From Bathynomus jamesi (Eukaryota; Arthropoda; Malacostraca; Isopoda; Cirolanidae): a stretch of 64,000 nt of DNA. The notes under the pieces are model-generated. The model did no database searches and was not told the origin of the DNA. It saw nothing but the letters and a program-made list of their open reading frames with translations. The stretch lies in assembly GCA_023014485.1 (NCBI GenBank), contig JAJOZX010009077.1, forward strand, positions 89,501-153,500. Reading direction: 5' to 3'. Position 1 is the stretch's first letter. Each line of letters begins with the position of its first letter. Below, piece after piece: positions 32,012 to 42,845 of the stretch. Position numbers and translations under genes: made by a program.

Positions 32012-33400
32012 CAGTGCCCGCGAAAAGTATCCGATCACTCAAGAAAATACAATATTTTCCCTTATATTCAGAGACACGTAATTCACTTTCTATTTGTTCT
32101 AGCGACATCTGGTAACTTTGAGGTTGCTCGCTGATATGAGAGCTATCCAACGCATTCTCAAATTAGTGTTCTGGTAGCCTTCGTTGCGGGTGGCTGTGTC
32201 TCAAATTTGTCAGATTTCACTGTTTGTGTAAATTTTTGATATTTTTTTTTTTTTACAGAAAGTGGTGTAAATAAAATTTATATATAATGTGTGCTAAAAA
32301 ACAACTTAAGAGTGATTGTCGAGGTGCTATTGTTGCTTTGCATGCATGTGGGAAATCACAGAGACAGATAGCTAAGGAATTAAACATATCCCAAAGTACC
32401 GTTAATTTATGGGTTTCACGGGCTAAGAACAATGGTGGCCTAACCACGCCAGTCCCTAAAAAACGATCTGGCAGACCGAGAAAAACAAATTCGCGAACAG
32501 ACAAACTTATGAAACGTATAGTATTGAAAAACCCAACAATAACTGCGAAAGAAATAAAATTTAATATGAATAATTTGTTATCTGGTGTTTCTGAACGAAC
32601 TATCCAGGAGCGGCTCCAAAAAGAACTCGGATTACCATCTCGCCATGCTGCTAAGAAACCGTTCATTAATGAAAAAATGCGTAAAAAACGTGTCGCATTT
32701 TGTAAAAAATACATTCATTGGACTGTTGATGACTGGAAGAAGGTTTTATTTAGCGATGAGTCGACATTTTTGACATTCAGAAGTTGTCCAAAAAAGGTTC
32801 GCCGGCCTATTGGCTCAAATAGGATGGACCCTAAATACACCCTAAAGACAATGAAACACCCTCCAAGTGTGATGGTTTGGGGTTGTTTCGGTTACTATGG
32901 GCGTGGAAACTTATTTTCTTCCGAAGAACACAACTATGAATGGTGCACGGTATTTAGCAATGCTACAGGATAAACTTCCAATGGCAATGGCAATCCAAAG
33001 GACAAAAACATACATGCATGATGGTGCACCATGTCACAGGGCCAAAATAGTGACAAAATGGATTACTGACAATAAATTTGATATTTTGGATTGGCCTGGT
33101 AATAGTCCAGATCTCAATCCGATAGAAAATCTGTGGCTAATAATAAAAAATAAGGTTGAATGCCACGACACTGGCTCAGTCGAAAAATTACAAGAGCCAT
33201 CAAAAAGGTATGGTGCAAGGAAATATCAGTGGAAGTTTGTCAAAACTTGATTAAATCCATGCCAAAATGTCTAGAACAAGTCATCCAAACCAAAGGACAG
33301 ATGACAAAATACTAATATAAGGTTAGTATACATTTAAACATTGTTTTTTATGTAAAAAATACAAATTTCAAGGGTGATCGGATACTTTTCGCGGGCACTG
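32012..33400 (+). mobile_element. Tc1 element in LINE ORF1 (1389 bp)
   Basis: CAGTGCCCGCGAAAAGTATC and its inverse (GATACTTTTCGCGGGCACTG) are perfect 20-bp or longer terminal repeats, flanked by TA (32010-32011 and 33401-33402). Removing the element plus one TA restores the LINE ORF1 frame without any change, so insertion was clean. Confidence 0.95.
32287..33315 (+). pseudogene. Tc1 transposase, DD34E, two frameshifts
   Basis: The N-terminal paired HTH domain (IAKELNISQSTVNLWVSRAK, GRPRKT linker) leads to the catalytic core: VLFSDESTF (first Asp), YMHDGAPCHRAKIV (second Asp) and NSPDLNPIENLW (Glu) with 34 residues between the last two, the Tc1 spacing. A one-base loss near 32912 and another change near 33190 break the frame; the C-terminus ends in TKGQMTKY at 33315. 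About 340 residues when joined, the usual Tc1 length. It could be mobilised only by an intact relative. Confidence 0.88.
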
Positions 33401-33402
33401 TA

Positions 33403-33630
33403 CTTCCTCGAATTATCCAACGTAACGATTTCTACAGCAAGGCGACCTATATTAACAATAACCTAAAGTCTCTTTGCCAACAGGAAGGAGTGCATTATGC
33501 GAATTTTTGGAACAGTTTCTACGGCAGGAGGGACTTGTTCCTTGAAGATGGACTTCATCTTAATGACGTAGGAGCTGCGCGTTTAGGAAGACTATTTCAA
33601 ATACTGTCTCTTCTTTTCAGGCTGCCGTAA
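33403..33630 (+). pseudogene. LINE ORF1, 3' part (esterase end)
   Basis: Resumes in frame after the Tc1 insertion (one TA copy removed) and includes FLEDGLHLNDVGAARLG, the block V region with the catalytic Asp and His (D-x-x-H). It ends at TAA 33628-33630. Both parts together give about 300 residues with all three catalytic residues of the esterase present. Confidence 0.82.
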
Positions 33631-33640
33631 CTCGAACGGT

Positions 33641-36476
33641 CCCAGCGTAAATTCTACAAGTTTCCGCGCTCGCGAAGGTGTCTTAATTGCAAGCAATTTG
33701 AAGGTTCTATCCTTAAATGCTCGTAGCCTACGAAATAAAATAAATGATTTTTTTTCTTTAATTGCTTGTAAAGACTATGATTTAATTGCGATAAACGAAT
33801 CGTGGCTTAGCACTGAAACACGTGACTTTGTAGGGGAGTATCAAATTAAAGGTTATAGACTTTTTGTTAAAAACAGATAGGTAGGCGAGGAGGCGGTGTT
33901 ATGTTGTATATCAAAGATAATATTGCGAACGTTATAGAAGTAAACACTCAATTCCAGAACCGATAGATTCGACTATAGCAGAACTTAAGTTAAACGACTT
34001 CAAACTTCTTGTTGCGGTTATATATAGGCCCCCAATCAAACAGCTGATACGGACGAAGCGTTATATCGTGAACTAAAGAGAATAATCGGTAGTGAGCAGG
34101 CTTTAGGTATGGGTGACTTTAATTGCGCCAACGTGAATTACGATACAATGCAGGGAGACGCGGAAGGTAATCGTTTAGTTAATTTTCTCGAGGATAGCTT
34201 TCTTAGTCAAAAGGTTGGGGAACCTACGAGGTTGGACAGTATTTAGATTTAGTAATAATACGGATGATAGGCTAATTACTGATCTTCAAGTAATAGAACC
34301 GTTAAGCAATAGCGATCACAATATGGTAGAGTTTGTCCTCTCAGTAAGTCACTCGAAACCAACTAACTCGACTAAAATTCCTAACTTCCAGCACGCAGAC
34401 TTTTGTAAATTTCGAGATAAATTGTCACACGTCAATTGGGAAAACGTGATGGGGAACTCCAACGCAAAACTAATGTGGGAATCGTTCGAAACAGTATTTA
34501 GGACTATAAATGAGGAATGTGTACCGTACAAAATTAAGCGTGCGAAAGTAAACAACAAGCCCTTGTGGTTTACTTCTAGAGTAGGAGACATTATAAAGAG
34601 TAGAGATAGAGGCTTGTAGGCAACATAAGTGCGATAAAAACAATTTGTTGTTACGAAACAACTACATCTCTCTGAGGCGTGAAGCGAAAAGTGTAATAAA
34701 AAAGTCAAGCGCGAATTTGAAATCTCCATAGCTCGTGACGGTAAAGAAAACCCAAGCGATTCTTTCAATACGTCAATAATAGAAATCCAGTAAAAAGTGT
34801 CTTGGGTCCATTGAAAAATGTAAAAGGAGATCTAGTTTCTGAAAACAAGGAAATGGCTACCTTGCTAAACGAATTTTTTACGTCAGTTTTTACTATAGAA
34901 GATGTAACGAATATCCCTACGGTCATAGACATAATACCTTTTGATAATGGTAATATTTTGGATAATATTGTCGTTAGTGAAGGGGAGGTAATGCGCTATA
35001 TTGATGAAATGAAAACGCGTAAATCACCGGGTCCGGATTCCATATATCCCATACAACTAAAAGAATTAAAAGATAGCATTGTTGTGCCGCTAACAAAGAT
35101 TTTTAATGCGTCTATTTCTGAGGGGTGCGTACCAGATAATTTCAAGTTAGCAAACGTAACACCTATCTTTAAGAAAGGCGATAAAGGTGCGGCGGGAAAT
35201 TATAGGCCAATCAGTTTAACATCTGTTGTAGGTAAGCTACTGGAATCAATAATTAGGGATCGTATAGTCGAACACTTAGAATTCCATAAGCTAGTTAGAA
35301 ATACGCAGCACGGATTTAGGCGAAACAAATCTTGCTTAACTAATCTTTTAGAATTTTTCCAAAGCGTGGTTGACGTTTACGATAGACATCGGGCGGTTGA
35401 TGTAGTGTATTTAGATTTTCAAAAAGCGTTTGACACCGTGCCGCACAAAAGACTCATTGAAAAAACTAAGGCTCATGGAATCAGGGGTGTAGTAATAAAT
35501 TGGCTAGAAGAGTGGTTGCGAGGTAGGAAACAGAGGGTGGTCGTTGATGGAGCGGAGTCGTGTTGGGCTAATGTAGCGAGTGGCGTTCCTCAGGATTCTG
35601 TATTGGGCCCCTTGCTTTTTCTTATATATATTAACGATTTAGATGTCGGCATAGTCGTACAGTTTCAAAGTTTGCGGATGACACGAAGCTGGGTGGTAGG
35701 GCGATTAATGACGAAGATAGAGGTAAAATTCAGGAAGATCTGAATAAAGTCGTTGATTGGTCAGTCACATGGCAAATGAGATTTAACGTGGATAAGTGCA
35801 AAATTTTGCATATAGGTTCGCGTAACGGTAATTTTGCGTATAGTATGTCAGGAAAGATTTAACAAGCGTAGAGCAGGAAAAAGATTTAGGAGTTATAGTC
35901 ACTAGTGATTTAAAAGTAGCGAAACAAAGTACAGCGCGGTCAATAAGGCGAACAAAGTGTTAGGTTTTATAGCTCGAAATTTTGAGTACAAATCGCGCGA
36001 TATTATAGTTCCACTTTATAAATCATTAGTTAGACCCCATTTGGAGTACGCGGTCCAATTTTGGAATCCGCATATGCGCAAAGATATAGACAAAATCGAA
36101 AGAGTTCAAAGACGAGCAACTAAGATGATTCCGTCGCTTAGGTCAAAGTCGTACGAGGATAGGCTTAAGGAGTTAAAATTGACAATACTCGAGACTAAGG
36201 TTAAGGGGTGATCTAATCCAGGTTTTCAAAATTATGAATCGGTTCGATAACGTAGATAGAGATAGCTTTTTCGAAATTTCTCAATATAATAGGACTAGAA
36301 ATAATGGGTGTAAGTTGACAAGTAGAAGGTTCGAGACAGCAGTTGCGAAAAACTTTTTTACGCATAGAATAGTAAATAGCTGGAATAGTTTGCCGGTAGA
36401 AGTAATTAGTAGCACGTCTATAAACATGTTTAAAAATCGATTAGACGCATATGTTGATAGATTGGGTATAGTTTAA
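33641..36476 (+). pseudogene. LINE ORF2: endonuclease and reverse transcriptase
   Basis: An apurinic-type endonuclease comes first: NARSLRNKI, the catalytic Glu in AINESWLS, GDFNCANVN, and SDHNMVEF at about 34310. The reverse transcriptase follows, with RKSPGPDSI, NYRPISLTS, QHGFRRNKSC, VVYLDFQKAFDTVPHKRL (first catalytic Asp) and FADDTKLG (about 35673). The conserved SGVPQGS is SGVPQDS in this copy. Frameshifts near 33885, 33955, 34235, 34620-34790, 35660, 35865 and 36210 break it. The end (DAYVDRLGIV) is at 36476. It would nick target DNA and copy its own RNA there; this copy is dead. Confidence 0.85.
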
Positions 36477-37238
36477 GGTAGTAAAATTAAGGCTTTGTGG
36501 GGATAGATCCCACAGCTCAACATAAGTGTTGTGGGATATAGGGAGGCAGCGTCTTGGGTTAGGGGATACTCTCTGTCCTTACACACCCCATTTAAAGAGA
36601 TCCCTCTGCTGAGCGGTGCCCCCCATAGTACTGTGAGGTATTGAAAAACTCATGATCTTCACTTACCCCACAAACACCTTTAAATGGGAGACCCAAGATG
36701 GGTGCACACACATTTCTACATTACTACAGTCTTTACAGCCACACCTGCACTTTTCCTCCTAAGTGTATATATTGTAATGTACATGGTTGTAAATTTTGAC
36801 TTGGTCCACAATCGATATGGACCGTGACTTATTTTCGTGACAAGGTACTAGTATTGATGGATACCGTAATGAAATTGACTGGATTCTCTGGATCTGATAT
36901 ATTTGCATGTCGGTTATAAATAGATATAGAGTGTAACATATTTGTGGATAGTAGTCTATTATGACGTGATCCTCTGGATCCATAGATTTTATCTTTAGTT
37001 TTAAATCGATAATTAATTAGTTTTGCTAAATTGGTCGTTGCCAATGTACACAGTGTACAGGAAGTTGTTACATAAATTTCTTATGTTCTTGTGGTTCGGA
37101 ACCCACGTAAAGTTGTAGGTCCCCTCCGCCACCACGGAGGACATACACAATTACGAACACAGTTAGGTAGACCAGCCATGAGTGGATCCTAGGGTCTTTG
37201 TTGGTCTGAAACATTATAACATTATAACATTATAACAT

Positions 37239-37480
37239 CTGGAGAGGAAACTTCAGACATGGGCGTCATCAGATATCTGAACGACGCAGATACCAACTTG
37301 TCCTGCCTCTTCAACCACAAAGCCATTCAGAAGGTCTTCATCAAATACAACCCTACGCTGCCTTCATCAGCTCCAATAGAGTGTCTTTTTTCTTTTGCCA
37401 GAATGATTCATTCACCCAGGAGAGGGAAGCTGTCCGACGGGCTCTTTGAGAGCTTGACACTGATGAAGGCGAATATGTAG
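37239..37480 (+). pseudogene. hAT transposase C-terminus after the LINE
   Basis: Immediately after the LINE tail the hAT frame resumes, giving VIRYLNDADTNLSCLFNH, FIKYNPTLPSSAPIECLFSF and HSPRRGKLSDGLFE before a stop at 37480. This is the hATC dimerisation domain, usually SSAPVERLFSF; the Arg is Cys here. It is the continuation of the fragment ending at 30675. Confidence 0.83.
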
Positions 37481-37765
37481 TGGAATGAAAGTACTTAGAG
37501 GCTTAGGTCCGGAGTGGATAGATTTTTTTTTCCCATTATTGGGAGTATTTTAGTCTCTCATGGTTTTTGTAAATCGTGAATTTAATTATTTTTCCTGTAA
37601 CTGTCCTAACTGTACTGTGTTAAGTTTATTATGATTTATGTAGTCCCTTCTTTCTGTTGCCTCTCTTTGGATTGCCTTTGTTGCGGATAGGAAGCCTCAA
37701 ACAACTATAACAATAATAAACATTAAAACTGGAATGTATTAAAGATGTATTTAGATTGTATTTAA

Positions 37766-37848
37766 CCCTTTCGCGCCGAGGACGTAAGCAGTACGTCCCC
37801 ATTCAAAAGCTCGAGGACGCACATTTAAAAACTACCGGCGCGAAAGGG
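37766..37848. mobile_element. 83-bp piggyBac-like MITE
   Basis: CCCTTTCGCGCCG and its inverse CGGCGCGAAAGGG lie between two TTAA tetranucleotides (37762-37765 and 37849-37852), the target of piggyBac. The inside has a second inverted block, GGACGTA...TACGTCC. It sits in the subterminal repeats of the inner hAT. Confidence 0.82.
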
Positions 37849-38130
37849 TTAAATACATTTTTGAAGTAATGTATTTAGTATTTAATTACATTCCAGTTTA
37901 CAGTAATGTATTTGGTATTTAAATACAAATTTGCGTGGTATTTAGTATTTAAATACATTGTCATAGCCTTGGCCACGTAAGCACGTAAGTATATTTTTTT
38001 AAATAAGAAAAAAAAATTCACTTCCATCCAATTTGGCGCCCCTTAAAGCCTGGTGCCGTAGTGGACCGCCTAGTTCGCCTATATTGTCGGGCCGGCTCTG
38101 TGCCAGATATGCAAAAAGTTTGTCGTATGC

Positions 38131-38345
38131 GCCTCGGTGATGTAGTGGTTAGCATCGCTGACTACGAATCCATCGGCCAAGGGATCGAGAACCGGTGACG
38201 GCAGGCGGCGCGCAGCAAAACCTAACTGTTCATCCTTCCACACAATAAAAAAAAATTAGTTGGTAGATAAATGGGTACCCTAGGTAGCCTAGTGGTTAAG
38301 ACGCTGAGCTGCTGGTGGGGCATTGTTCGGATTCCAGTTAAACTG
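38131..38345 (+). repeat. Two tRNA-like SINE heads
   Basis: At 38131-38202, GTAGTGGTTAGC resembles box A and GGGATCGAGAACC a degraded box B. At 38278-38345, TAGCCTAGTGG and TTGTTCGGATTCC do the same. Both look like 5' heads of tRNA-derived SINEs; no intact tRNA fold. Confidence 0.5.
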
Positions 38346-38743
38346 TAGGTCTAAGGTGGAGTGATAAGCTTGACCTTCGTCAGAATGAACAATTCGAGCA
38401 GAAGCAAAACCAAGGGTATGTAGGTACAAAACATTCTCCAGCCAGAATATACGAGTATATATTATTATAATAATAATAATAATAATAATAATAATGTCGT
38501 CGTCGACGTATCATGTTCACAGCTTGCGCATGAATTCAGGGGTTATCTAACCTGACCTAACCTAAAATTACCTAACCTAACCTAACAGAAGCTTAATCGG
38601 GCATTAAATAGTATCGTATTTCACTTAATTCCAAAACGTTCAATTTAATTCAAGTTTGGCCGATTGGACTTGTTTTTAGTTAAACCTTTCTCCAGTACCA
38701 GTTCTTGGATTCCCCTTTATTTCATTCTATCTACGTACTTCAG
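38346..38743. repeat. (TAA)n and CCTAA-type tracts
   Basis: (TAA)n at about 38466-38495, then CCTAACCTAA-type repeats at about 38545-38590 (TTAGG on the complement, arthropod telomere-like). No gene. Confidence 0.7.
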
Positions 38744-39367
38744 TGTGTAGATAGGGTGTCCCTAAAAAATGTCCCTATTTTTATTTGCCCGTTACAGTAT
38801 AATTGATGTTTATTTTATTATTAGGGTTTCTTCTTTAGAAAGGAAACAGATTGGGGTTTTCATTCCGCATTCAGCATTTCTAATCTTTTATTACTTAATA
38901 ACAAATAAATATTGTATATTAAAACCGTTTTTTCACCATTTCATACTTAAAACAATAACTTTTTCCAAATTTCCACGAAATTACGGAAACACGATACTAC
39001 TACCAATAGACTTATCACAACTAATTAGTTTTTCCCGTCAAAGAAATAACTGCATTACTCCAGATTCACAGTGGTTTCAGCAGGATGGAGCATCTCCACA
39101 CACACTGCTTGTGAAACTCGCAACTTTTTGAGGAAGCATTTTTCCGGGCGACTAATCTCCCTTCATGAGCGAGTTGAATGGCTCCCATACTCACCTGAGT
39201 ATGGGGGTTACAGAAAGGATAGGATCTATTCTACTAAGTCTAAGACACTTGAAGACCTAACTACCAAAGTCTACGAGCTATTTCCAAAAATTATGTCAAA
39301 CATTTGTGTCGGGTTGAATATTGTGTTAGAAAAAATGGCAATTACAATAAACATGTTCTTTAATTAA
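38744..39367 (+). pseudogene. Tc1/mariner-type transposase remnant
   Basis: The left end AGGGTGTCCCTAAAAAATGT resembles terminal repeats of this superfamily. Between 39041 and 39367 the transposase C-half is visible in two frames: FQQDGASPHT (second Asp block), then TRNFLRKHFSGRLISL, VEWLPYSPEYGG (third block, Asp lost), and the C-terminal YSTKSKTLEDLTTKVYELF. The first half and the right end are missing, and the catalytic Asp of the third block is not preserved, so it is an old remnant. Confidence 0.65.
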
Positions 39368-39761
39368 AGTTAATAAACTCCAAGGTTTTACGTACCTATT
39401 GCGTTTGTCTTTGTATCTAGATTCCTGTTTTGTAGTTTAGAACCTTTATTTAGGAATAGGGGCAATTTTATGGGAGACCTATTGCGTATATTTGCAAAAA
39501 GAAATAAGAAAAAGATTTATTCCGGTAAAACCAGTTTCAAATAACAAAATAAAGTTTAAATATAATTCATTTAAAGTCAATTGAAAAAGAAGGAATTTCC
39601 ATTAAACTTTTCCGTTTTTCGCTACTTATTTTTTATTTATTTATTTTATAAAACGGAATAAAAATGGAATTCTTTTAAATTTATAGAATAACAATATTGA
39701 TTCAGTAGATATAAAGAATTGTGGCACTTGAATAAGGAGGTAAAGAGCTTCCAAACCAGAT

Positions 39762-39796
<35 letters not shown>

Positions 39797-40603
39797 TCTC
39801 TCTGAAATGGGTATTACGAAAACCTAAACTATATTTATACTATAAATTTTAACTTCACATTTTCCATTGTTTTTCAATTATATTGTTGATTTCTACGAAT
39901 AAAATTAACTTTACTTCGTCACTGAACGATTTTTAATTCTTTTGTTACTCACTAATAAATAAGATTTGAAGGTATTTATGTTCTGAATATGTTTAAAAGG
40001 CTGTTGATTGGAACCATTTACAATTATAATCATAAGAAAATGGTTTATTTTGGGAAAAGGTGTGTCTTTATTCTAGACATAGTACTTCTTGTTATCACCA
40101 TTCAAGAAAAAGGTACTTTCTCTGGGTGTTTTTGAATATGTTCACGAGTGTGTCGTTGGTTTTGTTCTGACGTATGCATCGGGATTCCTCTGAATATTAA
40201 AAACCCAAATAGTTGTACAGATGTTTTTAATGATTGATCTTCTTTAACATCAGTTAATACATGACTGCATTAGTCAAGATGATGAAGTAATTAATCACCC
40301 TTTATCGTTATTAATAAGTGTACTCGTACAGTAATTTCCTAACAAATTATTGCCTTTCAATTTCTGGCAACATTCGATACTTAACCTCAGTGCCATACAA
40401 ACTTTTAGGCCTATAGGATAACTCACTGAGTGATCTTTAAATTACTTCGGATTCTAAGTAACAGTTACAGGCACCCCCCCCCCCTAACCCCACAAAAGCC
40501 ATTTTGTTCCCGCTGTTCACAGGTAGCGTTAAGACAATATTTGCCCTTGTTAAGAAATTTTACATTTATTTTGCTGCATGGAAATTCTTATAAATGTATT
40601 TTA
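39368..40603. other. AT-rich, no gene; (CT)n inside
   Basis: No reading frame or repeat ends supported. A CT microsatellite is at 39763-39801. Confidence 0.5.
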
Positions 40604-40725
40604 AGTGCAACAACCGTATTCATATACGACGGAATTGAAAAGGCAATGAAATGAGAAAGTAGATGTGTTGACTCTGAAACCTAAGTTCAAGTCCCACTAG
40701 GTCCTAGTTTCCCACGTTATTTGTC
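40604..40725 (+). repeat. SINE-like repeat, partner at 42173
   Basis: AAGTGCAACAACCG...GAAAAGGCA is followed by AAGTTCAAGTCCCAC, a box-B-like motif. The first ~60 bp resembles 42173-42236. Confidence 0.45.
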
Positions 40726-40929
40726 TTTTCTCTTTCGAGAGAAATATTTGTTTTCATGTATCTATACAGTTTATACATATTTTTTTAGTATCTGTTTGTA
40801 GTTAATTTACTTAATTAGTGATTGATGATGGATTACCAGACATACTGGGTAATATATAAAAGTGATAATCACGAACTTAAACCATTTTATCGTTGGAACA
40901 TTTTATCGACACTAATAATTAAACCTAGC

Positions 40930-41110
40930 CTAACTCACCAGGTTAGCATAGTGATAGAAGGCTGAATTGTTACTCTGAAAGTCTTGGCTTCGAATCTCAG
41001 CTCGGACTTCATATTTCAGCGATTAAGGTGAAGTGCCTCTCTGGGTCTCCGTCGTTGGGGTAGTGATTCGAATCTCACAGAAAACTGTCGGTTCTCTCCG
41101 TCATTTGACC
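40930..41110 (+). repeat. tRNA-derived SINE-like sequence
   Basis: GGTTAGCATAGTG (box A-like) and GGCTTCGAATCTC (box B-like) are spaced as in tRNA genes, followed by a second similar pair (TTGGGGTAGTGATTCGAATC). No tRNA fold with a full acceptor stem. (ATT)n follows at about 41145-41170. Confidence 0.5.
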
Positions 41111-41170
41111 TTAGATGTTACGAACGAGGTTCAACAATCCCGGCTATTATTATTATTATTATTATTATTA

Positions 41171-42172
41171 CTAACCTAACCCACAGGACACTTCTCAGTG
41201 AAATGGCTTGTCAACTAAGTGTCGTACACCCGACAGTCACAACCAGGTTGAGGGAGACATATAATGTAGCAAAATTTATCAGATGAAAAAAGATCTTAGG
41301 AAATAAAACATAATATTAAGATAACTTGGATCCTATAAGCGATGCAGAAAATTTCAAAATTTTAATGAGTCCTTGGAAACCCACTAACATTATATTTCCC
41401 GTAAGAGTGTAAGGGAAACAAAAGAGAAATATTAAGATAAACTTGATAAATAGATATACGTATGCTGTATAGTTTACGCATTCAGATTATCTTAATGATG
41501 GCATTTGCACGTTTTGTTTAATCTCTTTTGGCGAATGAGGTGGAAAATGCAAGAACAAAAATTTGTATTCTAAGCCATTTAATAGTTAGGAAGATGCGAG
41601 TTTCTCTTGATTCTCCTGAAAGAGGTAACTATTATGGCTATTTAAAACTTAATGCTGAGCATATTATTAAAATGGCTGATAGCGTATATGAAAAACAAGT
41701 TAAAGAAATTTATAGCCATAATTGAAACTATATTTTAATGTTGAAGACAACAAATACCCTTTAGAGGTTATATAGATTTAAGACAATTAGATCCTTCGCT
41801 AATAGATGAAAACTATGGAAATTATGGAGCACGCAGTTTTACGAAGAAAAAGCAAGAATGATTAATTTCTTCTTAGATGTCTGATTTTCATATTTGAGTC
41901 CCCAAATTTAAAATGAATGGAGAGAAATGTGCAGAAATCTACTTTAACGGAAAGTTTAACTAATGTGACACATGAATTGACGCCTTAGGCGTTAAATACC
42001 GATGAAACAACAGATGAGAACGACTTTTAACAAATAAATGTAAGGTGAACTGACATATCCGATATGAAATTTCTTACCTTCAAAGCGACTTCTTGCAATT
42101 TATTCATTTGAAGATTTCACTGGAAAAAATGTAACTTCCTTATCTAAAATGACTAAATAATGTAAATACATT
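41171..42172. other. No gene supported
   Basis: AT-rich. A 65-codon open frame at 41528-41725 has an even composition (ENARTKICILSHLIVRKMRV) but no family I recognise and no intron or promoter context, so I do not call it. Confidence 0.4.
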
Positions 42173-42330
42173 CGAAGTGCAATAACCGCACTTCCATAAG
42201 ATTAAAAGTGAAAAGGCACTAAAATGGGGAAACTAGAAGCAAGCGAGACTCGAACCCACGTCGCGTGGTTTCAGAATCAGCGAAGAAGTTAAATAGAGCA
42301 TGGTCAAACAATGTGTCTTCCCTCTGCTTA
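42173..42330 (-). repeat. SINE-like repeat with box B on minus strand
   Basis: Minus strand GGGTTCGAGTCTCGC is a near-perfect box B. The flank shares about 60 bp with 40604-40663. Confidence 0.45.
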
Positions 42331-42510
42331 CAAGGAAACGTGTTACCTTGTGAGCTCTGGACGCCGATTTTACGTATATTGTATATTTTTGCATATTGTA
42401 TATCTTGCCTCAACTCGCATCTTATAATATTCAGAATAAGTACCGAGTTGTTTTAACTCTTCTTGGTATCTTTAAATAATCTCCGACCTATTAAGTAGTT
42501 AAACTTACGA

Positions 42511-42845
42511 CTCAGTGGCGACTCGTGGGTTTTGGCCGCCCTGTGCGGTAGCCAAATTGGCCGCCCCCTTCCTTAAACGTAACATACCTTCCACTACAGC
42601 AAACACACGTATATAAAGGATTTACATTTTATTGATTGAGGAACAATGTAATAATGATGAAAATTGAAACCGTGATGATAGACAATAAAAAAAAAAATTT
42701 AATAATTCAATTTAAAACATAGAAAACAATATGGTATTTCGTACCATACCGTACCGTAATGGCAGCCTTGGCCAAAATTGGCCGCCCCCCAAAGTGGCCG
42801 CCCTGTGCGGTCCGCACACCCCGCACACCCCACGCTACGCCACTG
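42511..42845. mobile_element. hAT-type MITE, 335 bp
   Basis: CAGTGGCGACTCGTGGG and CACGCTACGCCACTG are inverted ends; GGCCGCCCTGTGCGG recurs near both ends. ACTTACGA and ACTTACGT flank it (7 of 8 bases). No transposase. Confidence 0.72.

Larger units (their letters stand above)
30676..37238 (+). mobile_element. Full-length CR1-group LINE with a Tc1 insert
   Basis: It starts around 30676 inside hAT coding sequence and ends with the octamer tail ACATTATA repeated about three and a half times (37209-37237), after which hAT coding resumes. Without the 1.39-kb Tc1 insertion it is about 5.2 kb with a 5' UTR, ORF1 (esterase), ORF2 (endonuclease and reverse transcriptase) and a 0.7-kb 3' UTR. A short tandem-repeat tail rather than poly(A) is characteristic of CR1/L2-type LINEs. 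Confidence 0.84.
30107..37971 (+). mobile_element. Inner hAT element (GTATTTAAATAC-rich ends)
   Basis: The left end CAGAAATGGGCAGTAATGTA and the right end (complement CAAGGCTATGACAATGTA) are loosely inverted, and both are followed by many GTATTTAAATAC-type subterminal repeats (30125-30290 and 37860-37960). Transposase pieces at 30364-30675 and 37239-37480 are on the plus strand and belong to one protein split by the LINE. The exact borders and the 8-bp duplication are not resolved. Confidence 0.7.
29161..38100 (-). mobile_element. Outer hAT element of a four-level nest
   Basis: CAGGGCCGGTCCAAGG (29161) and the inverse of CAGAGCCGGCCCGAC (38100) are related hAT termini, with subterminal GGGGCG(A/C) blocks on both sides. 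The flanks TGCAAGAT (29153-29160) and TGCCAGAT (38101-38108) are an 8-bp duplication with one change. Transposase coding is on the minus strand at 29320-30120; only about 130 bp of the element remain beyond the inner insertion on the right. The element was probably about 1.1 kb before it was hit. Confidence 0.83.

Noticed and set aside
34349..34768. 139-codon minus-strand frame
   Set aside because: Antisense to the LINE endonuclease, which has recognisable motifs on the plus strand.
38545..38590. CCTAA repeats as an interstitial telomere
   Set aside because: Only a few imperfect units; too short to call more than telomere-like.
41528..41725. 65-codon frame (ENARTKICILSHLIVRKMRV...)
   Set aside because: No recognisable family, no context; chance frame cannot be excluded.
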